Positions 1 through 7,964 of a DNA stretch of 64,000 bases are shown in pieces. The notes under the pieces were generated by a model. It searched no databases, was not told where the DNA came from, and saw only the letters and a list, made by a program, of their open reading frames with translations. Origin of the DNA: Fusibacter sp963666805 (GTDB lineage: Bacteria > Bacillota > Clostridia > Peptostreptococcales > Acidaminobacteraceae); NCBI GenBank assembly GCA_963666805.2, contig CAXXWR010000004.1:290960-354959 (forward strand), in the 5' to 3' direction. The first letter of the stretch is position 1. Every line of letters starts with the position of its first letter. A program made the translations under genes and the position numbers.

Positions 1-1
1 T

Positions 2-685
2 GAAGGTCATTCACGTTATGTGATTGAAAAATCAAATGCAATTAAAAAAGATCAAACCTATGCACTTTATAATTTGACGCAAGATCAGCTTAAACATGTT
101 TTGATGCCGCTTGGTGAATTTGAATCTAAAGAAGCTGTGAGGGAAATAGCAGGGCAATTTGATGTGGCCATGAGTCGCAAATCAGATAGTCAAGAAATTT
201 GCTTTGTACCTGACCAAGATTATGTGGGATTTATCAACAGAAATGGGACAAAAGAAATTAAGCCTGGGGCGTTTGTTGATACATCAGGTGAAGTTTTAGG
301 AGAACATCAAGGCATTATCAATTATACAGTTGGTCAAAGGAAAGGACTCGGTATTACCTTTGGTAAGCCTATGTATGTTGTCGATATAGATGTCGATCAT
401 AATCAAGTGGTTTTAGGAGATAATCAAGAAGTCTTTAGCCGAGAAGTTTATTCGACGCTTAATAATTTTGTTCTCTTTGATGAGTTGCGAGAACCTTTTG
501 AATGTGAAGCTAAAATTCGTTACAGTGCTAAACCTTCAAAATGTACCATCTACCCATTGGAAAATGGATGGGTGAAAACGGTTTTTGATTCACCAGAGCG
601 TGCGATTACCCCAGGGCAAGCAATCGTCTTTTATAAAGATAATTGGCTTGTAGGTGGTGGAACGATTGAAAGAAAACCGCAATAA
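2..685 (+). CDS. mnmA: tRNA-specific 2-thiouridylase MnmA (5'-truncated by window edge)
   Basis: MnmA (TrmU) thiolates U34 of tRNA Lys, Glu and Gln, using ATP and a persulfide sulfur donor. The reading frame is open from base 2, so the N-terminal PP-loop ATPase half lies outside the window. What remains is the C-terminal two thirds: the KKDQTYALYNL stretch, SRKSDSQEICFVP with the second catalytic cysteine, and INYTVGQRKGLGI, followed by the beta-barrel domain. The GTG at base 20 lies inside the conserved domain and is not a start. A terminator follows directly. Confidence 0.93.
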   Translation, partial: EGHSRYVIEKSNAIKKDQTYALYNLTQDQLKHVLMPLGEFESKEAVREIAGQFDVAMSRKSDSQEICFVPDQDYVGFINRNGTKEIKPGAFVDTSGEVLGEHQGIINYTVGQRKGLGITFGKPMYVVDIDVDHNQVVLGDNQEVFSREVYSTLNNFVLFDELREPFECEAKIRYSAKPSKCTIYPLENGWVKTVFDSPERAITPGQAIVFYKDNWLVGGGTIERKPQ

Positions 686-695
686 AGTTTTATTT

Positions 696-728
696 AACGC
701 ACGGAGAAATGAGCTTCGTGCGTTTTTA
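696..728 (+). terminator. Intrinsic terminator after mnmA
   Basis: CGCACG at 698-703 pairs with CGTGCG at 717-722, and a run of T follows. It closes the mnmA transcript and separates it from the MFS gene. Confidence 0.8.
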
Positions 729-761
729 TATAAGCGTTATTTATTTAGAAAGTCGAAATAT

Positions 762-794
762 TAGTCTAGATTTTTTTGCCATATAGTCTATAAT
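762..794 (+). promoter_or_regulatory. Probable promoter and repeat upstream of the MFS gene
   Basis: A TATAAT -10 hexamer lies at 789-794. The heptamer TAGTCTA occurs twice, at 762-768 and 784-790, 22 bp apart (about two helical turns), and the second copy overlaps the -10. No clear -35 is present, which would suit an activated or repressor-controlled promoter. Assignment is by eye only. Confidence 0.3.
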
Positions 795-852
795 GTTTAG
801 AGAACTTAAAAATGATGACATAAGCAAGTAAGAGAGAAAAGAGAGAAGAAAG

Positions 853-2070
853 ATGGAAGTATGGAAAAAGAATTTGTACATTTTATGGGTGACGCAGATC
901 ATTTCTCTGACGAGTTTTGGTTTTGGACTCCCTTTTATGCCCTTTTATATTCAAAAACTAGGGGTAACTGATCCAGATGCATTAAAACTCTATACAGGCA
1001 TTTTAAGTGCTGCCCCTGCTATTACAATGGCTATTATGGCACCTGTTTGGGGCTATTTGTCAGATCGTTATGGTAGAAAACTGATGATTCAACGTGCTAT
1101 GTTTGGCGGTTTTGTGATTATCAGTTTAATGGGTCTGGTCAATCATGTATGGCAGTTGGTTTTATTAAGACTTTTACAAGGGATGTTTACAGGAACAGTT
1201 ACAGCTTCTTCAACGTTTGTGGCATCCAATACACCCGATAATCAATTGTCATATGCACTTGGTTTTTTATCGTCTTCAACATTTATAGGCTACTCAGTAG
1301 GACCAACTATTGGAGGTTTGGTTGCAGAAGCATACGGTTACCGAGCGAGCTTTATTGTAGGTGGCCTTTTGATGTTAATAGGTTTTATTATATTAACACG
1401 TTATCTTGTAGAGGATAAATCATCAATGGTAAAATCAAAAGTTAAAACAGAGCTGGCACCGCGAGGCGCTAAGATTAAAACAAGTCCATTGTCAATTCTC
1501 ACAGGTCCAATTGTGATTTTATTGATTATGTTGGTTTTTCATCGCATTACCCGCAGTGTCTTTAGCCCATTTTTACCCCTATTTATTCAAGAAAATGTGA
1601 GTGGTGATGGTGTGGTTTCGCTGACAGGTGTCATTAGTGGCGTTGTCGGTTTTATAACTGCTTTTTCAGCTATTATCATAGGGCGTATGGGGGACCGTTT
1701 TTCAAAGATCAATGTCATGTGGATCTTACTAGGACTCGGCTGTCTAGATGCAGTCTTTATCAATTTGAATCAATCGTGGATTGGGTTCTTAATTGGTTAT
1801 TGTCTCCTGTTTTTCTTAATTGGAGGGGTTGAGCCAATGATTACGTCCATGAGTGCCCAACGTGTATCTGCTGATAGACGTGGAACCCTTTTTGGTATCC
1901 AAGGGTTGATGGGAAGTATAGGGTGGTTGTTTTCACCGACCATTGGGACTTATGTTTCTATTCAATTTGGTACGAAGAGTGTTTTATGGGTGATACTGGT
2001 GGCACTTGTTGTTAACTTTATACTGGTATCTTTAATCAAGTATAAGGTCGTAAAAAGAGCAATGGAGTGA
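853..2070 (+). CDS. MFS drug/metabolite exporter (DHA1-like, MdtG/TetA type)
   Basis: This 405-residue integral membrane protein has the hydrophobic pattern of about 12 helices expected for the major facilitator superfamily. Motif A is clear in the loop after TM2 (GYLSDRYGRKLM), and a degenerate copy (GRMGDRF) sits at the half-repeat. FLSSSTFIGYSVGPTIGG matches motif C of proton-driven antiporters, which argues for export. The substrate cannot be read from sequence. The ATG at 853 follows a purine-rich AGAGAAGAAAG stretch, a weak ribosome site. The kinase gene starts 26 bp downstream and is probably cotranscribed. Confidence 0.85.
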   Translation: MEVWKKNLYILWVTQIISLTSFGFGLPFMPFYIQKLGVTDPDALKLYTGILSAAPAITMAIMAPVWGYLSDRYGRKLMIQRAMFGGFVIISLMGLVNHVWQLVLLRLLQGMFTGTVTASSTFVASNTPDNQLSYALGFLSSSTFIGYSVGPTIGGLVAEAYGYRASFIVGGLLMLIGFIILTRYLVEDKSSMVKSKVKTELAPRGAKIKTSPLSILTGPIVILLIMLVFHRITRSVFSPFLPLFIQENVSGDGVVSLTGVISGVVGFITAFSAIIIGRMGDRFSKINVMWILLGLGCLDAVFINLNQSWIGFLIGYCLLFFLIGGVEPMITSMSAQRVSADRRGTLFGIQGLMGSIGWLFSPTIGTYVSIQFGTKSVLWVILVALVVNFILVSLIKYKVVKRAME

Positions 2071-2096
2071 TAACTTATTTTTTTGAAGGAGTTTTT

Positions 2097-2810
2097 ATGA
2101 CGGGATTTATCTCAACAGAAGCTAAAAATTATTATAATGAAGGGAAGAGTAAAAATATGGCGATTGTGATAGATGGGATTATTGGTGCAGGTAAAACGAC
2201 GATTGGCTATTTTTTAAGTCAAGAATTGGGTGTCCCTATTTTTGAAGAACTTAAAAGTGATGAAAAAGAGAGTTTAGCTCAAAGAATGTTGGACTGTTTT
2301 TATGAAGATCAGGCGAGATGGAGTGCCATTATTCAAGTGATGTTCCTCAATGATCGTTTTAGAGATCTTAAAAAAATAGAAGCTGGTGGTGGACATGCTA
2401 TTTTAGATCGTTCAATTTATGGAGATGAAATATTCGCTAAGACTATCCATGATAGAGGACAAATGACAGAAGATGAGTTTACGATTTATCGTGACTTACT
2501 CCACCACATGTTAACTTTTGTAGAAGCACCAGATGTACTCATCTACATTGATGTCACTGTGGATACGGCACTTGAAAGAATCAATAAACGCAGCCGTTCT
2601 ACGGAAGGGGATTTAATAGAGAGAAACTATTTAGAAGATTTAAGAAGAAATTATGAAGCGTGGTTTGAAGCTTTTGACCTTTGCCCAAAAGTGAGATTAA
2701 ATTTAAACGATAGTGCTTTGGATGAAAAGGGTGAGATTAAAGTAGAAGTAAAAGAAGAACTTCTTCGCCAAATCAAGCCTTATATTTCAAGTTATCAAAC
2801 AAAAGCCTAG
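2097..2810 (+). CDS. Deoxynucleoside kinase (dNK/dCK-dGK family)
   Basis: This soluble 237-residue kinase phosphorylates deoxynucleosides for the salvage pathway. It shows a P-loop (GIIGAGKTT, about residues 27-35), the family DRS motif (LDRSIYGDE) that positions the catalytic base and arginine, and the arginine-rich lid (ERINKRSRSTEGD). The start at 2097 was chosen because GAAGGAG precedes it. An upstream GTG at 2067 has no ribosome site, and an internal ATG at 2158 with its own purine stretch remains possible. Nucleoside specificity (dA, dG or dC) cannot be told. It probably shares a transcript with the MFS gene and ends at a strong terminator. Confidence 0.85.
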   Translation: MTGFISTEAKNYYNEGKSKNMAIVIDGIIGAGKTTIGYFLSQELGVPIFEELKSDEKESLAQRMLDCFYEDQARWSAIIQVMFLNDRFRDLKKIEAGGGHAILDRSIYGDEIFAKTIHDRGQMTEDEFTIYRDLLHHMLTFVEAPDVLIYIDVTVDTALERINKRSRSTEGDLIERNYLEDLRRNYEAWFEAFDLCPKVRLNLNDSALDEKGEIKVEVKEELLRQIKPYISSYQTKA

Positions 2811-2815
2811 CCAGT

Positions 2816-2866
2816 AAAAACGCCTAAATGAAGTGATTATAAGCATTTCATTTAGGCGTTTTTTTA
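2816..2866 (+). terminator. Strong intrinsic terminator after the deoxynucleoside kinase
   Basis: A 17-bp perfect stem (AAAAACGCCTAAATGAA from 2816 and its complement ending near 2863) is followed by T residues. The flanking A and T tracts would let it work on both strands. Confidence 0.9.
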
Positions 2867-2995
2867 TGTTCCGTTGGGAAAGTGATGAAAGATATGAGGA
2901 ATTGAAAACTTAAATTATATATATTTCCAATTGATAATGAGTTTTTCTTTGTCAATATAGGGTAATATAGAATTATAAAAATGTGGGAGGTGCTG

Positions 2996-4705
2996 ATGAA
3001 AAACATAAAAATCAGATATAAGATTATATTATTAGCCTTAGTAATTATTCTTGTTTTTACTGCTGTTATTCTATTATACATAATTCCAACATCGAACAGA
3101 GTAATTGAAGAAAGAACAGCCATTAAACTTAAAAACTTGGTAGAGCTCACAGTAGCGGAAGTTGACCGAGAAGCTGCCCTTGTTGAAAGTGGCGAGAAGA
3201 CTCTTGAAGAAGCGCAAGAAGATGCAAAGAATGTCATTAGAAGTCTACGTTATGAAGGAACGGAGTATTTTTGGATCAATGATTATAATGGCAAAATGAT
3301 TATGCATGCTGTCAAACCAGAACTTGATAATACCGATGTTATATCACTACAAGATCCAGACGGTAAATATTTGTTTCAAGAAATGGTGGATATTGTTAAG
3401 ACGGAGGGTCAGGGTACTGTAGAATATCAATGGCCTAAGCCTGGAAGTGATAAAGATCAACCTAAAATGAGTTATGTGATTGGTTATGACAATTGGCAAT
3501 GGATTATTGGGACAGGAATTTATATAGATGATTTAAGAGCGGTTGAGAGACAAATCAATATGAATGTACTGATTATTTCAGTGATTATTATTATCTTCTC
3601 TTTTGTGATTGTTTCCTTAATCGTTATTCCACTTAATAAGGATCTCATGTCTATTATTCAAAGAACAGATGAATATAAAAACTTAGATTTTACAGAAGAA
3701 ATTGCTCTTAATTCCAGAGATGAATTGGGGAGTATTGCTAGTTCTTTTAATAAAGTGAGTCAAGAATTAAAAATACTGGTTAAGAGTATGCTTCAAACCA
3801 GTCAAGAGTTATCACAGGAATCTCATGAAATGTCTCGTGACATTGGCAATTTAAGAAATTCTACAGGATCTACTTTCCAAAGTACATCTGATATTTCTGC
3901 CGTGATTGAAGAAACCAGTGCAGCAACCCAACAAGTAGCTGAAACCGTTGTTGAAGCCAAAGAAGCCATTACAGAAGTCGCTGAAAAGGCAACAGAAGGG
4001 GCTATGAAAGTGAGTGATGTGTCTAAACGTGCAGATAACCTTAGACAAAGTGCCCAAACGTCAAGCACTGATGCAAGAGAAGTCTTTGATGATGTGAAAT
4101 CGAGACTTGAAATTGCAATTGGCAATGCGAAGAGAGTAGATAAAATCAATGTTTTATTAGAAAACATCTTAAGCATCACATCTCAAACCAATTTACTGGC
4201 ACTTAATGCGTCTATTGAGGCAGCAAGAGCAGGCGAATCAGGAAGAGGCTTTGCAGTTGTCGCTAACGAAGTTGGAAATCTTGCTGAACAATCGGCTGAT
4301 ATGGTGGAAAGCATCAAAGAAACCGTTGACTTTATCCAAGATTCAGTGGCATCGCTCATTAATGATTCAAGCGAAATTTTAGACTTTATGGAATCAAGAG
4401 TGCTAAAAGATTATGATAAGCTTATTGATATTGGAAGACAATACTCAGATGATGCACATACGTTTAACAGCATTATGCTTGAACTCAGTGCCATTAGTCA
4501 AGAACTTGCAAGTTCAATGGATACTATTTCTGAAAGTGTTATGGAAGTTAGAAAAGCCACTGAACAAGAAGCGACAGAAGTTGAGAACATCCTTGAATTG
4601 ACCAAAGATGTGTCGGATAAGACTGAACGTTTTAATGAAATCATAGATGGAAACATTGAAATGGTCCGTGAGTTAGATGAAATGATCTCTAAATTTAAGA
4701 TTTAG
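2996..4705 (+). CDS. Methyl-accepting chemotaxis protein with single Cache sensor
   Basis: This is a transmembrane chemoreceptor of 569 residues. TM1 spans about residues 8-28. An extracytoplasmic sCache_2-type sensor follows (EYFWINDYNGKMIMHAVKPEL, then NWQWIIGTGIYIDDL), then TM2 near 185-210, HAMP, and a long coiled-coil signalling domain whose hairpin tip reads LLALNASIEAARAGESGRGFAVVANEV. No CheR/CheB-tethering pentapeptide is visible at the C-terminus. GGGAGGTG precedes the ATG at 2996, so that start is preferred to the ATG at 2981. sCache_2 receptors often bind small carboxylates, but the ligand here is unknown. The gene stands alone with its own terminator. Confidence 0.93.
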   Translation: MKNIKIRYKIILLALVIILVFTAVILLYIIPTSNRVIEERTAIKLKNLVELTVAEVDREAALVESGEKTLEEAQEDAKNVIRSLRYEGTEYFWINDYNGKMIMHAVKPELDNTDVISLQDPDGKYLFQEMVDIVKTEGQGTVEYQWPKPGSDKDQPKMSYVIGYDNWQWIIGTGIYIDDLRAVERQINMNVLIISVIIIIFSFVIVSLIVIPLNKDLMSIIQRTDEYKNLDFTEEIALNSRDELGSIASSFNKVSQELKILVKSMLQTSQELSQESHEMSRDIGNLRNSTGSTFQSTSDISAVIEETSAATQQVAETVVEAKEAITEVAEKATEGAMKVSDVSKRADNLRQSAQTSSTDAREVFDDVKSRLEIAIGNAKRVDKINVLLENILSITSQTNLLALNASIEAARAGESGRGFAVVANEVGNLAEQSADMVESIKETVDFIQDSVASLINDSSEILDFMESRVLKDYDKLIDIGRQYSDDAHTFNSIMLELSAISQELASSMDTISESVMEVRKATEQEATEVENILELTKDVSDKTERFNEIIDGNIEMVRELDEMISKFKI

Positions 4706-4766
4706 ACAGTTAAGAAGAAAGGCTATTAGAATTAATAAAACAAGGATTCTATTATAATATAAGATG

Positions 4767-4808
4767 AAAAGAGGCTGACTTTTCCTAAGGGAAGAGTTGC
4801 CTCTTTTT
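4767..4808 (+). terminator. Intrinsic terminator after the chemoreceptor gene
   Basis: AAAAGAGGC at 4767-4775 pairs with GCCTCTTTTT at 4799-4808. The gap 4706-4932 otherwise holds only the MerR-type promoter listed next. Confidence 0.75.
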
Positions 4809-4882
4809 GTGATTAAGATTATAACTTGGTAATCAGTGAAGATGATTAAGGACGAGTAACCACAAAATATATGACTTTTTTA

Positions 4883-4913
4883 TTGACCTTCACCCAAGGT
4901 GAACCTTTAAGAT
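4883..4913 (+). promoter_or_regulatory. MerR-type promoter/operator with 19-bp spacer
   Basis: TTGACC (4883-4888) and TAAGAT (4908-4913) are separated by 19 bp, the over-long spacer typical of promoters untwisted by MerR-family activators. The spacer holds a perfect dyad, TTCACC-CAA-GGTGAA (4889-4903). The operon downstream encodes a MerR-type HTH protein, so autoregulation is the simple inference. Confidence 0.75.
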
Positions 4914-4932
4914 AGGATTATGGAGGTAGTGT

Positions 4933-5478
4933 ATGACTATAAAATTGAGAAGTATGATAGTTGATGATCTAAAAAAATACGAGGAAATGAATCATCCTGA
5001 TCGTTTGTTCCATGAATTCAATGGGCCCTATTTTAAAAGAGAATCTTTGGAAGAGTTACAAGACCGCATAAAGAGAATGTACAATGTATTCAATTCTGGC
5101 AAATCTGTTAAAGAACATTGTAAAATGATTGTGGATGCTTCTAATGATGAGTTGATTGGAGAAGTAAGTTGGTATTGGAAATCTGAGGAAACAAAATGGT
5201 TAGAAATAGGTGTTGTTATATTTAATGAGACTTATTGGGGACGTGGTATTGGTTATGAAGCTATGCGTTTATGGATAGATAATGTATTTACTATTTTCCC
5301 TGATTTGGTGAGAATTGGTCTAACGACATGGTCTGGAAATGAAAGAATGATTAGCCTTTCAGAGAAATTGGGTATGAGGCAAGAGGCGTGTTTCAGAATG
5401 GCTAGAACTTATAATGGTAAATATTATGATTCTGTAAGTTATGGTATACTAAAAAGTGAATGGCGTATGTCTCGGTGA
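4933..5478 (+). CDS. GNAT-family N-acetyltransferase (RimJ/RimL type)
   Basis: This 181-residue protein has the GNAT fold of the Acetyltransf_3/RimL kind. The acetyl-CoA-binding stretch (ETYWGRGIGYEAMRLWID, about residues 99-116) and the downstream NERMISLSEKLGMRQE segment are clear. The family acetylates amino groups of ribosomal proteins, antibiotics or small molecules; the acceptor is unknown. ATGGAGG precedes the ATG at 4933. It is the first gene behind the MerR-type promoter, and the MerR-methyltransferase gene follows after 11 bp, so the two probably form an operon induced by that regulator's signal. Confidence 0.88.
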   Translation: MTIKLRSMIVDDLKKYEEMNHPDRLFHEFNGPYFKRESLEELQDRIKRMYNVFNSGKSVKEHCKMIVDASNDELIGEVSWYWKSEETKWLEIGVVIFNETYWGRGIGYEAMRLWIDNVFTIFPDLVRIGLTTWSGNERMISLSEKLGMRQEACFRMARTYNGKYYDSVSYGILKSEWRMSR

Positions 5479-5489
5479 AAGGATAGTTA

Positions 5490-6386
5490 ATGAATATAAA
5501 AGAAGTTGCAAGTACTTTTGGAGTAAAAGCAAACCAATTAAGGTTTTATGAGAAAAAGGGTCTGATTTTTCCCGAGAGAGATAAAAATAATTATAGAGTT
5601 TATTCTATGGATGATCTATTAAGATTGCAGGCTATATTAACCTATCGCGCATTTGAATTATCAATAGAGGATATCAAAAACTTATTATCGGACGAGGTGA
5701 ATCTGGAAACACAACTCTTTAAGCAACTGAGTATTGTTAATGATACCATTCACAAGTATAGAATGATTCAAAGTTCTTTAGAGACGGTTATGGATGCATA
5801 TTTGGACAATAAAACGAATAAGAAGTTCGAGTTTGAGATGATTGAAGCAGGAAAGAAAATCGGTCAACAAATGAATGTCAAAAATAATTGGCGTGATCTA
5901 TGGAACTTCGATGATTGGGCTGATAATTATGATACTAGTATAAAAAATGATATTGGAAATTTGCACTTCTTTGATAATTATGATCAAGTATTAGATGAGG
6001 TCTATGAGATTAGCACTCAGAATTTTGAAAAAGGTAGTGTGCTAGATATAGGGACTGGTACAGGTAATCTTACTTGTAAATATCTGCTGTCAGGTTATGA
6101 AGTAATAGGTTTGGATCAATCTATAAAAATGTTGTTTACATGTAAAAAGAAATGGCCTGATATGAAATTACGCTATGGGGAGTTTCTAAAATTACCATTT
6201 GAAAACAAAGCTTTTGATCGCATAGTAACAACATATGCCTTCCATCATTTGAATGAGGATGAGAAAGTAATCGCATTACATGAAATGAAACGTGTATTAA
6301 ATGATAACGGTGAAATAGTGATTGGTGATATCATGTTTTGGGATGAAGCCCGTAAAAAAAGATTTATGAAGCTTGTGATGAGTTGA
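5490..6386 (+). CDS. MerR-type HTH fused to class I SAM methyltransferase (frameshifted 3' end)
   Basis: Residues 1-70 form a MerR DNA-binding domain (NIKEVASTFGVKANQLRFYEKKGLIFPERD), followed by a helical linker. A class I methyltransferase domain starts near residue 145: motif I is VLDIGTGTGNL, the acidic post-I residue is in GLDQS, and FDRIVTTYAFHHL and the MKRVLNDNGEIVIGD strand follow. The conventional effector domain is thus replaced by a predicted enzyme or SAM-binding domain. The frame stops at 6384-6386, but the protein clearly resumes in the -1 frame after an A7 run (6354-6360); see the remnant entry. AAAGGA precedes the ATG. Whether the methyltransferase acts as an enzyme or only as a sensor is unknown. 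Confidence 0.85.
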   Translation: MNIKEVASTFGVKANQLRFYEKKGLIFPERDKNNYRVYSMDDLLRLQAILTYRAFELSIEDIKNLLSDEVNLETQLFKQLSIVNDTIHKYRMIQSSLETVMDAYLDNKTNKKFEFEMIEAGKKIGQQMNVKNNWRDLWNFDDWADNYDTSIKNDIGNLHFFDNYDQVLDEVYEISTQNFEKGSVLDIGTGTGNLTCKYLLSGYEVIGLDQSIKMLFTCKKKWPDMKLRYGEFLKLPFENKAFDRIVTTYAFHHLNEDEKVIALHEMKRVLNDNGEIVIGDIMFWDEARKKRFMKLVMS

Positions 6387-6514
6387 CTAAAAAAGTAATA
6401 GATGATGAATATTACTCTATTATAGCCTTATTAAGACCACATATTAAAGCACTAAATATGAAAATTGATGTAAAGCAAATTGATGAGTTGATGTTCATTT
6501 TACGTTTATATTAG
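6356..6514 (+). pseudogene. Out-of-frame 3' remnant of the MerR-methyltransferase gene
   Basis: After the A7 run, the -1 frame reads KIYEACDELTKKVIDDEYYSIIALLRPHIKALNM (shown in part) and ends at TAG 6512-6514. This is an amphipathic, ordinary coding stretch of about 50 residues, with no start codon or ribosome site of its own. Joined to the upstream frame it gives a 341-residue protein that completes the methyltransferase C-terminus. One extra A at 6354-6360 would restore the frame. A true mutation, a sequencing error, or slippage on the A run are all possible. Confidence 0.75.
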
Positions 6515-6578
6515 CTCTTCCTTTTGGTGAGGCTTTTGTTCTATTGATTTCCGACTAGACTCAAGCATTGAAGAAAAT

Positions 6579-6626
6579 ATAAAAAACCCGCTAAAACTGT
6601 TGGAATTACAGTTTTGACGGGTTCTT
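6579..6626 (-). terminator. Terminator of ychF (likely bidirectional)
   Basis: AACCCG (6585-6590) pairs with CGGGTT (6618-6623), with an inner stem AAAACTGT/ACAGTTTT. On the minus strand it is followed by six T, so it mainly serves ychF. It can also stop transcription of the MerR-methyltransferase operon. Confidence 0.85.
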
Positions 6627-6650
6627 TTATGCTTAATATGTTGTTTCTAT

Positions 6651-7742
6651 TTATACGTTGAATCTAAAGAGCATCACATCGCCATCTTGTACGATGTATT
6701 CTTTACCTTCTAGTCTTACTTTGCCGGCTTCTTTAGCAGTTGCCATTGTACCAAATTCAACGAGATCATCATAAGCGATTGTTTCTGCACGAATAAAACC
6801 ACGTTCGATATCTGTATGAATTTTACCAGCTGCTTGTGGTGCTTTCGTCCCTTTTTTGATGGTCCATGCTCTAACTTCTTGAGGACCAGCTGTTAAGAAA
6901 CTGATTAGATTGAGTAAGCTATAGCTTGATTTAACCAATTGGTCAAGCCCTGATTCATTAAGACCAAGCTCTTCTAAGAAGCCAGCCTTATCTTCATCAT
7001 CAAGTTCTGCGATTTCTTGTTCAACTTTACCACAGATGACAACCACTTCTGCATTTTCTGATGCGGCGAAAGACTTAACTTCTTTGACAAAAGCGTTATC
7101 TTCACCAGCCATAATGTCGTCTTCTGAAACATTGGCACAGTAAATGACAGGTTTATAAGAAATCATATTAAGGGATTTGACGAATTCTTCTTCATCTTCT
7201 GTGAATTCAATCGTTCTAGCAGAAAGTCCTTCGTCGAGAGCTGCCTTAATTCTTTCTAAAATAGCGACTTCACCTTGAAGGGTTTTATCACCTTTCATTT
7301 GTTTTGTTGTTTTTTGAAGTCGTTTTTCAATCATATCTGCATCTGCAAAGATAAGCTCAAGATTGATTGTTTCAATATCTTTGAGGGGTCCAATTTTACC
7401 ATCCACGTGAACGACGTTTTCATCTTCAAAACATCTGACAACGTGTATGATAGCAGCAACTTCTCTAATATGGCCTAAAAATTGATTTCCAAGACCTTCA
7501 CCTTTAGATGCCCCTTTAACAAGACCTGCAATATCATAGAATTCAATAGCTGTAGGAACACATTTTTTAGAATCGTACATTTTTTGAAGGACATTAAGTC
7601 TTTCATCTGGTACTGATACAACGCCTACATTGGGTTCGATGGTACAAAATGGGTAATTAGCACTTTCGGCACCTGCCTGAGTGATTGCGTTAAAAAGTGT
7701 GCTCTTACCTACATTTGGTAAGCCAACAATACCTAATTTCAT
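6651..7742 (-). CDS. ychF: Redox-regulated ATPase YchF (Obg-like)
   Basis: YchF is a ribosome-associated P-loop ATPase of the Obg family. The 363 residues match the usual length. The G1 motif is GLPNVGKST, the G2/G3 region follows (FYDIAGLVKGASKGEGLGNQFL), and the G4-equivalent reads NVSE instead of NKxD, the known change that switches specificity from GTP to ATP. The C-terminal third is a TGS domain (VRAWTIKKGTKAPQAAGKIH to the QDGDVMLFRF end). GGAAGGAAA precedes the ATG on the minus strand. It is monocistronic and divergent from the M16 peptidase operon. Confidence 0.97.
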   Translation of the reverse strand: MKLGIVGLPNVGKSTLFNAITQAGAESANYPFCTIEPNVGVVSVPDERLNVLQKMYDSKKCVPTAIEFYDIAGLVKGASKGEGLGNQFLGHIREVAAIIHVVRCFEDENVVHVDGKIGPLKDIETINLELIFADADMIEKRLQKTTKQMKGDKTLQGEVAILERIKAALDEGLSARTIEFTEDEEEFVKSLNMISYKPVIYCANVSEDDIMAGEDNAFVKEVKSFAASENAEVVVICGKVEQEIAELDDEDKAGFLEELGLNESGLDQLVKSSYSLLNLISFLTAGPQEVRAWTIKKGTKAPQAAGKIHTDIERGFIRAETIAYDDLVEFGTMATAKEAGKVRLEGKEYIVQDGDVMLFRFNV

Positions 7743-7845
7743 AATAGTTTCCTTCCTTTTATATCAACTTTATTTATTAAAATAATCATAAAACTTACAT
7801 CATTAAATTATAAACCATTAACAGAACAATGTAAATAAGCTATAC

Positions 7846-7875
7846 TATAATGGAACGTGTCTTATAAGAGACACT
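7846..7875 (+). promoter_or_regulatory. -10 box and hairpin upstream of the M16 peptidase operon
   Basis: TATAAT at 7846-7851 is followed at once by a hairpin, GTGTCT-TATAAG-AGACAC (7858-7875), at the expected transcription start. No good -35 is seen at 17 bp. The hairpin may be an operator or a 5'-UTR structure. Confidence 0.35.
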
Positions 7876-7964
7876 TAAGTCAATCATTTATTATCCATTT
7901 TGGGGATAAAATGTTATGGGATAAACGACAATAAAAATTATATATAATTAGAAGAGGAAATCAT

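Noticed and set aside
2848..3237. Minus-strand 129-residue frame opposite the chemoreceptor start
   Set aside because: It overlaps the terminator, promoter and conserved N-terminus of the chemoreceptor, has no ribosome site, and its residues are low-complexity antisense composition.
3823..4179. Minus-strand 118-residue frame inside the chemoreceptor gene
   Set aside because: It is a shadow of the helical signalling domain on the other strand. Ser/Ala-rich composition of this kind is typical of antisense frames of coiled-coil genes.
6354..6361. Programmed -1 ribosomal frameshift in the MerR-methyltransferase gene
   Set aside because: The A7-G run resembles A_AAA_AAG, but its phase to the zero frame is wrong for simultaneous slippage, and no downstream stem or pseudoknot is obvious. 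A plain indel is simpler.
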